From the NCBI GenBank assembly GCA_030636065.1, contig DAOVXR010000101.1:1-6554 (forward strand): a stretch of 6,554 nt of DNA, written 5' to 3'. The stretch comes from Sedimentisphaerales bacterium. GTDB lineage: Bacteria; Planctomycetota; Phycisphaerae; Sedimentisphaerales; SM23-30. The notes beneath the pieces are model-generated. The model was not told the DNA's origin. It made no database searches and saw nothing but the letters and a program-made list of their open reading frames with translations. Below, piece by piece: positions 1 through 5,053 of the stretch (positions within the stretch are counted from its first letter, which is position 1; every line of letters begins with the position of its first letter). The translations under genes were made by a program, and so were the position numbers.

Positions 1-449
<449 letters not shown>

Positions 450-458
<9 letters not shown>

Positions 459-1301
459 GATATAGGTTGCCGGCTGAACGAAACGATATTGGTGATTGAT
501 CCCGGCCAATGATTCCGAATGGCCGATGCAGAGGACGCCTTTTTTAGCCAAACATTTACCGAAACGCTCCACCAGTTTTGCCTGCGTGGGTTTATCGAAA
601 TAGATCATAACATTACGACAGAAAATAATATCGAAAGGTCCTTTGCAGGGCCATTCCTTCATCAGATTCAGATAGCGAAAACAGATAATATTTTGCAGTT
701 CTCGACTGACCTGATAGACTTTTTCTCCTTCGATGTTATTTGGTACGAGAAAACGGCGTTTTTGTTCTTTGGTCAGGGGTTTTACTCGCGACTGAACGTA
801 TGTCCCTTGTTTTGCTCTGTCCAGTATTTGCGTTGAGACATCGCTGGCCAGAATCTTGACATCCCACTTTTGATAATCCGGAATATTTTCTATCAGCGTA
901 ATTGCCAGACTGTACGGCTCTTCTCCGGACGAACACCCGGCCGACCAGATTCGGATTTTATGTTCTGATAACCTGGATTTTTTTTCGAGCAGTTTTGGCA
1001 AAAACTGGTCAATTAAGTATTGAAAGTGGCTTTTTTCGCGAAAAAAGCTGGTTAAATTTGTGCTGAGTGAATCGACCAGAGAGTAAAATTCCTGCTGGCC
1101 AGCCTGAGAAAGCGCAAAATCTATATATTTCCTGAAAGAACTGTATTGTAGCGCACGCATTCTTTTCGCCAGTCGTGCCTGCATCAGCGTTTTTTTTCCA
1201 TCGCTCAGATTGATTCCGCAGTGCTTGTAGATGACGCTACTGACGCGCTGGAAATCCTTTTCCGAGAGTTCGTCGCTGTGTATATTCTGTAAATTTGTCA
1301 T
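450..1301 (-). CDS. cheR: Chemotaxis protein methyltransferase CheR
   Basis: CheR transfers methyl groups from S-adenosylmethionine to specific glutamates of chemoreceptors, opposing CheB in adaptation; it is cytoplasmic. The 283-residue length is typical of a stand-alone CheR. The N-terminal helical domain (about 11-75) contains KHCGINLSDGKKTLMQARL and ends near the family signature TNLTSFFRE (81-89). The Rossmann methyltransferase domain follows: SAM-binding loop IWSAGCSSGEEPYSLA (118-133), an acidic SAM contact at D154 in LASDVS, the FDIIFCRNVMIYFD strand and loop (223-236), and the C-terminal GHSESL (261-266). No TPR or other extension is present. The ATG at 1301 gives the expected N-terminus; the upstream sequence ACAAGATCA is only a weak Shine-Dalgarno. 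It lies downstream of cheA on the same strand, but 251 bases of repeat-rich spacer intervene, while cheB follows by 30 bases. Confidence 0.96.
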
Positions 1302-1315
1302 TGATCTTGTAGGGT

Positions 1316-1329
1316 AACATTATTTTCCG
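1316..1329. repeat. 14-bp direct repeat, copy 1 (upstream of cheR)
   Basis: The sequence AACATTATTTTCCG is identical to 1549-1562, 233 bases away. Allowing one transition on each side, the match extends to 18 positions (1314-1331 against 1547-1564) with two differences. On the minus strand it reads as the end of cheA (GGA AAA TAA). It forms the cheR-side border of the spacer. Confidence 0.85.
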
Positions 1330-1331
1330 AC

Positions 1332-1410
1332 GGGTGGCAGCCACCGAGTCTTCGAGGTGGATGGTTCATCGTATGGGTGGCAGCGTCTGATGTACTTCAT
1401 CAGGCGATGG
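1332..1410. repeat. Two tandem hairpin units with shared flanks (GGGTGGCAG ... ATGG)
   Basis: Unit 1 is GGGTGGCAG (1332-1340), a 20-base hairpin (1341-1360; outer stem CCACC/GGTGG) and ATGG (1361-1364). Unit 2 is GGGTGGCAG (1375-1383), a 23-base hairpin (1384-1406; CTGATG/CATCAG stem with a TACTT loop, extended by CG/CG and a T-G pair) and ATGG (1407-1410). The flanks are identical while the stem sequences differ, so the fold rather than the stem sequence is shared. In unit 1 the flank can also pair with the stem (GGTGGC-A-GCCACC, 1333-1345). This resembles dispersed intergenic palindromic elements; the family is not identified. Confidence 0.6.
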
Positions 1411-1453
1411 TGACTCTCTATTATTCGTCATATTTCTTCTGTATTCTCTTTTC

Positions 1454-1487
1454 TTAATCCGCGAAATCAGTGCAATTCGTGGTTAAA
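1454..1487. repeat. Short 9-base periodic intergenic repeat (TTAACCACGAAT type)
   Basis: On the plus strand three 9-base units follow each other: ATCCGCGAA (1457-1465), ATCAGTGCA (1466-1474) and ATTCGTGGT (1475-1483), then TAAA. The minus strand begins TTTAACCACGAATT. Similar 9-base-period AT-C-GTG repeats ending in GGTTAA occur between genes in many environmental bacterial genomes; that comparison is from memory and not checked here. Confidence 0.5.
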
Positions 1488-1548
1488 TATTTTATGTATT
1501 TTTCTTATCTTTGTTTTCTTCTGTTCAATTTTATTTTCCCTCACCAGC

Positions 1549-1562
1549 AACATTATTTTCCG
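1549..1562. repeat. 14-bp direct repeat, copy 2 (cheA stop region)
   Basis: This is the second copy of AACATTATTTTCCG and contains the stop and last two codons of cheA. Because it includes functional coding sequence, this copy is likely the original and the one at 1316-1329 the duplicate, although the order cannot be proved from one genome. Confidence 0.85.
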
Positions 1563-4190
1563 GCCGCGAGGCTAATCAGGCCCGGTACGTCCACAATCAG
1601 GCTGACGTTGCCGTCCCCCATAATGGCCGCTCCCGATACGCCCTTGATGCTGCCGAGGTAATCGCCGAGACTTTTAATGACAACCTGCTGCTGGCCGAGA
1701 ACTGAGTCCACCTGGACACAACAACGATTGTCCCCGTCCGTTACCACCACAATAATCGCTTCACAAGGTTCGGTCAGTTCCGGCTCGATACCAAAAATTC
1801 GATACAGTTTTATAAGCGGCAGCAACTCACCGCGAATCATAATCATTTCGCCTTTGGCTCCCTGGACGGTTTTCAGTTGTTCAGGTTGTGGTCGAATGCT
1901 GTGTTCGATGGAAACAGAAGGGATAATATAAGTTTCTTTTCCGACATTAACTATCTGGCCGTCAATCACAGCCAACGTCAAAGGCAACCGGATACTAAAA
2001 GTCGAACCTTTGTCTATGGCCGATTCGATGTCAATACGGCCGCGAAGCGATTCGATGTTCTTACGCACCACATCCATCCCGACGCCACGGCCGGAAACAT
2101 CAGTGATCTTCTCCGCGGTTGACAGGCCGGCATGAAAAACAAGACGGTAGATTTCACTGTCCGAAAGCTCCTGGCCCTCCTTGACAATATTGTTAGCGAT
2201 GGCTTTTTCCAGGATTTTTTCCCGGTTTAATCCTTTGCCGTCATCGCAGATTTCTATAATGATATTGCCTCCCTGATGGAAAGCCTTTAGCTCGACCTTG
2301 CCCTGCGGGGTTTTTCCTTTGCTGCTGCGTTCTTCAGGTGTTTCGACGCCATGATCAACGGAGTTTCGGACCATGTGAACGAGAGGGTCGGCAATGGCCT
2401 CGACGACGTTTCGGTCGAGTTCCGTTTCGGCGCCAGTCATAACAAATTCGATGTCTTTGCCGGCCTTGCGAGAAAGATCACGGACAAGTCTCGCCATTTT
2501 CTGAAAAACACCCTGCACAGGCACCATACGCATAGACATAGACAGTTCCTGCAACTCCCGTGTGATTTTGTCGAGGTGTCGTACATTGCGGGTCAGACGC
2601 TGGTCGGTCTGAATGTGCCCGTCAAGGTCCCGGCTGACCATAGACTGGGCAATGACAAGCTCACCAACCATATTAATCAGCGAATCCAGTCGCCTCGTAG
2701 CAACCTTTACTGTAGTGTCATTGACGATTTTTTTGTTCTCATTAGCTCGAGGTAGTTTCTGGTTCTGGACGGCTTTGTTCACCTGCTGCTCGGTAACGAC
2801 TTTTTTTTCTACGAGTATTTCCCCGATTTTTTTGTCGGGCGAACTGGTTCGCTGTTCGTGCAGAGCATTGCGAACTTCAGTTGCCGAGGTTGTTCCATCC
2901 TGGACGAGGACTTCGCCCAGTTTGACGGTAGGTGTCTTGCCGGAGGTACATCGTTTGATGCGATCAATCAAAGGTTGTAGCTTTTGATAGGGTTGCACGT
3001 GCTGGTCATTTTCCACGGCTTGTCGGAGAGCACTGAACATTTGTTTCATAACATCGATGGATTTGAAAATCGTATCGACACTGGAACCGCCGAGAATGAT
3101 TTTCCCCTGGCGAGCCTTGTCGAGCAGATTTTCGGCGGCATGGGCCAGGGAACCGATTTGTTTAAGATTAAGAAAGCCCGCTACACCTTTGATAGTATGA
3201 AAGGCACGAAAGATGGAATTGATGGTTTCAGGGTCGTCGGGACATCCCTCGATATGCAGCAGGTCGGACTCGGCGGATTCGAGATGCTCGCTGGATTCAT
3301 TGATGAAATCTATTACAAGCGGCACATCGCCCTCGGCGATTTTCAGTTTTTCCTCCGGTTCCTGCTCCTGTTGTTCGGGGGGACTGGGGGGGGGCGGGGG
3401 ATTCTTTGCCGATTGAGACGTTGGACAGTTGAGCGACGGCTTTGGCCAGCCAGTCCTTGGCGGCCAACAGTTTTTCGGCGGGGAACGTACTGGATTCGTT
3501 TGTCTCGGAGTCTTCCAGCAGGGATTCGGTTTCATGGCAGACAGCCGCGAATTCCTGAAGGCCCATAAGGGATGATTCGCCTTTGAGGTTATGAAGTATG
3601 CCTTTTATGGTGTTATAATTTCCCGCGGAAGGGTCTTTTTCCGCGGCAAGGATGGCCGATTCGAGGTTTTCGAGAACATGCGGTTGAGAGGAAAGGAACT
3701 CCCGAAAGATTTCTTCATCGACATTATCGGGCAGAGAGATTTTCGGTTTTTGAGAGGATGAACAGGATTCAGCGGGAACATTTTCCGGTTGGGAGTCGTT
3801 GCTGTTAGAGTTATCGGTAGTTTTCAGACCCAGTTCGGGTGGAAATTTGATATGAGTCGGTTTTTGCCCCTGTGAAAGTTGTTCCATAAGAGATTGCAGA
3901 CTGGCGGAGGTTTTATTGATGGTATCGATAGCGGCGGCGGCATCTTCAACCTCACTGAGGATGATTTTGCTTATCAGTTCGGCTGTCTTTACGGAGGCTG
4001 TTTGTATCAGTTTCAGATACGGGGCGGCGTCGCCCGTCGGAGACGGCTCCCCGCTTTTTTCCAGGTCGGCGGCAATTTGGGCGATTTGTTCGAAGTGAGT
4101 GTGGATGCCTGCCAGGCCCTGCAGGTCGTCGGAATCGATCATAACAAGTTGTAGCGCCGAGTCTTCGATAATCTTTGTCAGTTGTTTCAT
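1553..4190 (-). CDS. cheA: Chemotaxis histidine kinase CheA, two Hpt domains, interrupted by a frameshift in a C9 tract
   Basis: CheA is the cytoplasmic kinase of receptor arrays: it phosphorylates a histidine in its Hpt domain and donates the phosphate to CheY and CheB. Two overlapping frames (4190 to 3297, and about 3390 to 1553) make one protein; removing one C from the C9 run at 3394-3386 restores 878 codons. Domains in order: an unrecognised helical segment (about 1-110), a Ser/Asn-rich linker, Hpt 1 (H200 in ILHNLKGESSLMGL), a proline-rich linker holding the frameshift, Hpt 2 (FRAFHTIKGVAGFLNL, codon at 3199-3197), a tandem LGE-type motif (2923-2759), P3 dimerisation (RRLDSLINMVGELVIAQSMV), the P4 ATPase with N box HMVRNSVDHGVE, DDGKGL and GRGVGMDVV, and a C-terminal CheW-like P5 ending LAAGK. 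A classical P2 is not apparent. As written, the first frame ends after 297 residues, without kinase. The start has only a weak Shine-Dalgarno. Confidence 0.93.
2759..2923 (-). other. Tandem 24-residue MshEN-like motif within CheA
   Basis: Between Hpt 2 and the P3 domain two consecutive 24-residue units fit the pattern [RK]-[LI]-G-x6-G-x6-[LV]-x3-[LV]-x2-Q. Copy 1 begins KLGEVLVQDGTTSATEV and ends LHEQ. Copy 2 begins KIGEILVEKKVVTEQQV and ends VQNQ. Seven residues separate them. MshEN domains, known from MshE-type secretion ATPases, bind c-di-GMP through such a pair of 24-residue motifs with a five-residue spacer. Copy 2 lacks the second glycine and both begin with Lys rather than Arg, so ligand binding is inference only. 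Confidence 0.5.
3377..3400 (-). repeat. Interrupted poly-C (poly-G on plus) tract in cheA at the frameshift
   Basis: On the plus strand the tract is G6 (3377-3382), ACT, G9 (3386-3394), C, G5 (3396-3400): 20 G in 24 bases. It encodes the proline-rich linker between the two Hpt domains. The upstream frame reads GCC CCC CCC CAG and the downstream frame needs the AGT codon in phase, which holds for 8 (or 5 or 11) Cs in the long run but not for the 9 present. Homopolymers of this length are prone to slippage in replication, transcription and sequencing. Confidence 0.9.
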
Positions 4191-4290
4191 TTTTGATGTC
4201 TCATATTAAAACAAATAAACGTACCTATACCCTATACACATAATACACACGTAAAAATGCCCAGAATCCCCTTGAACAAACGTGTTTTTT

Positions 4291-4318
4291 ATATCGGAAA
4301 GGGATAACCCCCGCTTTA
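4291..4318 (-). promoter_or_regulatory. Weak sigma-28-like promoter upstream of cheA
   Basis: Reading the minus strand, TAAA (4318-4315) is followed after 16 bases by TCCGATAT (4298-4291). The E. coli sigma-28 pattern is TAAA-N15-GCCGATAA, so six of eight bases of the -10 element match but the spacing is one base too long. The spacer holds a small inverted repeat GGGTTATCCC. The element is about 100 bases upstream of the cheA ATG. It is plausible mainly because of the better match driving the divergent cheX. Confidence 0.3.
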
Positions 4319-4441
4319 GCCTGCATTTCTAAAACCACAGAGAAGATTAATGGAATAGGGGGGTCATGTTATGTTTTAAGCGGAAGTATGAAATATCGGA
4401 CCTGGAGTATGGAAAAAAACGGTGGCTTCAGAATTGGTTAT

Positions 4442-4468
4442 TAAAGTTCGCGGTGATATTACCGATGA
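4442..4468 (+). promoter_or_regulatory. Sigma-28 (FliA)-like promoter of cheX
   Basis: TAAAGTTC (4442-4449), eleven bases, then ACCGATGA (4461-4468). The flagellar sigma-28 consensus is TAAAGTTT-N11-GCCGATAA; seven of eight and six of eight bases match, with exact spacing. Transcription would begin near 4475, giving an untranslated leader of about 70 bases before the cheX ATG. A near-palindrome CGGTGATATTACCG (4451-4464) overlaps the spacer and -10 element and could be an operator or coincidence. Chemotaxis genes are commonly in the sigma-28 class, which supports the call. Confidence 0.5.
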
Positions 4469-4507
4469 TAAGAACGCATTGCATAATGAAAAATAGTTTC
4501 TGACAAT

Positions 4508-4547
4508 AAGCGGGGAAAGCAAATGAAAAGCGGGGAAAGCAAATGAA
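4508..4547 (+). repeat. 20-bp tandem duplication of the cheX ribosome binding site and start
   Basis: The sequence AAGCGGGGAAAGCAAATGAA occurs twice with no gap (4508-4527, 4528-4547). Each copy carries a purine-rich Shine-Dalgarno (GGGGA) six bases before an ATG. The second ATG (4543) starts cheX. The first (4523) opens a different frame. Confidence 0.95.
4523..4546 (+). CDS. Seven-codon minicistron overlapping the cheX start
   Basis: ATG at 4523 with its own GGGGA site encodes MKSGESK and stops at TGA (4544-4546), which overlaps the cheX ATG (4543-4545) as ATGA. That arrangement is the standard geometry for translational coupling by termination-reinitiation. The minicistron exists only because of the 20-bp tandem duplication. 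Whether it is translated, and whether it raises or lowers cheX expression, cannot be told from sequence; the peptide itself looks meaningless. Confidence 0.35.
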   Translation: MKSGESK

Positions 4548-5025
4548 CGTAAAATATATCAATCCGTTTTTGTCGTCGATACAAAATATTTTCGATACGA
4601 TGATCAATGTACCCTTCCAGTTAGGCAAGCCCAATCTGAAGCAGGATACGGTTCCATTATACGAGATCAGCGGGATTATAGGCCTTTCCGGTGGGGTAAC
4701 CGGTTGTGTGGTCGTGAGTTTGTCCAAACATATCGCGCTGCAGATGGTTTCAGCTTTAACCGGTGAGGAGACGACAGAGATAGACGATGACAGTGCTGAC
4801 GCCATCGGTGAAATTACTAATATGATAGCAGGGAACGCCAAGAAAGATTTTCCCGGTGAGAATACGTCCATATCCATACCCAGCGTAGTTATCGGCAAGC
4901 ACAGGGTGAACTATCCAAGAGGGGTTCCGATAATATCGATACCATGCGAAACCAGTGCGGGCCGATTAGTCATCGACATCGCATTAAAAGAGACACCCGT
5001 GCCGGTGAGTGTGGGGGCTAAGTAA
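4543..5025 (+). CDS. cheX: Chemotaxis phosphatase CheX
   Basis: CheX dephosphorylates CheY-P in the cytoplasm, ending the signal to the flagellar motor or another output. The 160-residue product has the expected family length and N-terminus (MNVKYINPF). The core includes YEISGIIGLSGGVTGCVVVSL (40-60) and the signature ADAIGEITNMIAGNAKKDF (85-103), in which E90 and N93 correspond to the catalytic Glu/Asn pair described for CheX phosphatases. The following SISIPSVVIGK (109-119) and FxxP-like end (VPIISIPCETSAGRLVIDIAL) complete the CheX/CheC-like fold. A strong Shine-Dalgarno (GGGGA) precedes the ATG, inside a 20-bp tandem duplication. The gene is divergent from cheA, has a sigma-28-like promoter upstream, and converges on the secretin gene with 28 bases between stops. 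No CheY gene adjoins it in the window. Confidence 0.93.
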   Translation: MNVKYINPFLSSIQNIFDTMINVPFQLGKPNLKQDTVPLYEISGIIGLSGGVTGCVVVSLSKHIALQMVSALTGEETTEIDDDSADAIGEITNMIAGNAKKDFPGENTSISIPSVVIGKHRVNYPRGVPIISIPCETSAGRLVIDIALKETPVPVSVGAK

Positions 5026-5053
5026 GGCGGCAGGGGGGTATAATGCGGTCGGG

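Larger units (their letters stand above)
1302..1552. other. Non-coding cheA-cheR spacer carrying structured repeats; probable insertion
   Basis: No credible gene is present in these 251 bases on either strand. The spacer contains two hairpin units (1332-1410), a three-fold 9-base periodic repeat (1454-1487) and a stretch that is pyrimidine-rich on the plus strand (about 1427-1540). It is bounded by copies of a 14-bp direct repeat, one overlapping the last codons and stop of cheA and the other just ahead of cheR. No intrinsic terminator with a clear U-tract on the minus strand was found, so readthrough from cheA into cheR remains possible. Confidence 0.7.
4191..4542. other. Divergent cheA-cheX intergenic region (352 bases)
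   Basis: No convincing protein gene lies here. It holds a sigma-28-like promoter toward cheX (4442-4468), a weaker one toward cheA (4318-4291), and a 20-bp tandem duplication over the cheX start. An inverted repeat ACACGT (4247-4252) / ACGTGT (4280-4285) is separated by 27 bases and has no assigned role. A fragment reading AAAACCACAGAGAAGATTAA (4331-4350) looks like the AACCACAGAG-type short repeats scattered between genes in many genomes; this is a recollection, not a search result. Confidence 0.6.

Noticed and set aside
1384..1406. Hairpin as a rho-independent terminator after cheA
   Set aside because: The minus-strand sequence after the stem has no U-tract, and the stem is one of two repeat units with shared flanks, which fits a repeat element better.
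4366..4503. 45-codon plus-strand frame (MLCFKRKYEISDLEYG...) preceded by AGGGGGG
   Set aside because: The purine run is too close to the ATG, the product has no recognisable pattern, and the frame overlaps the sigma-28-like promoter of cheX.
4428..4898. Minus-strand open frame of 156 codons opposite cheX
   Set aside because: It is the antisense shadow of cheX, whose product is clearly conserved; the translation shows no domain.
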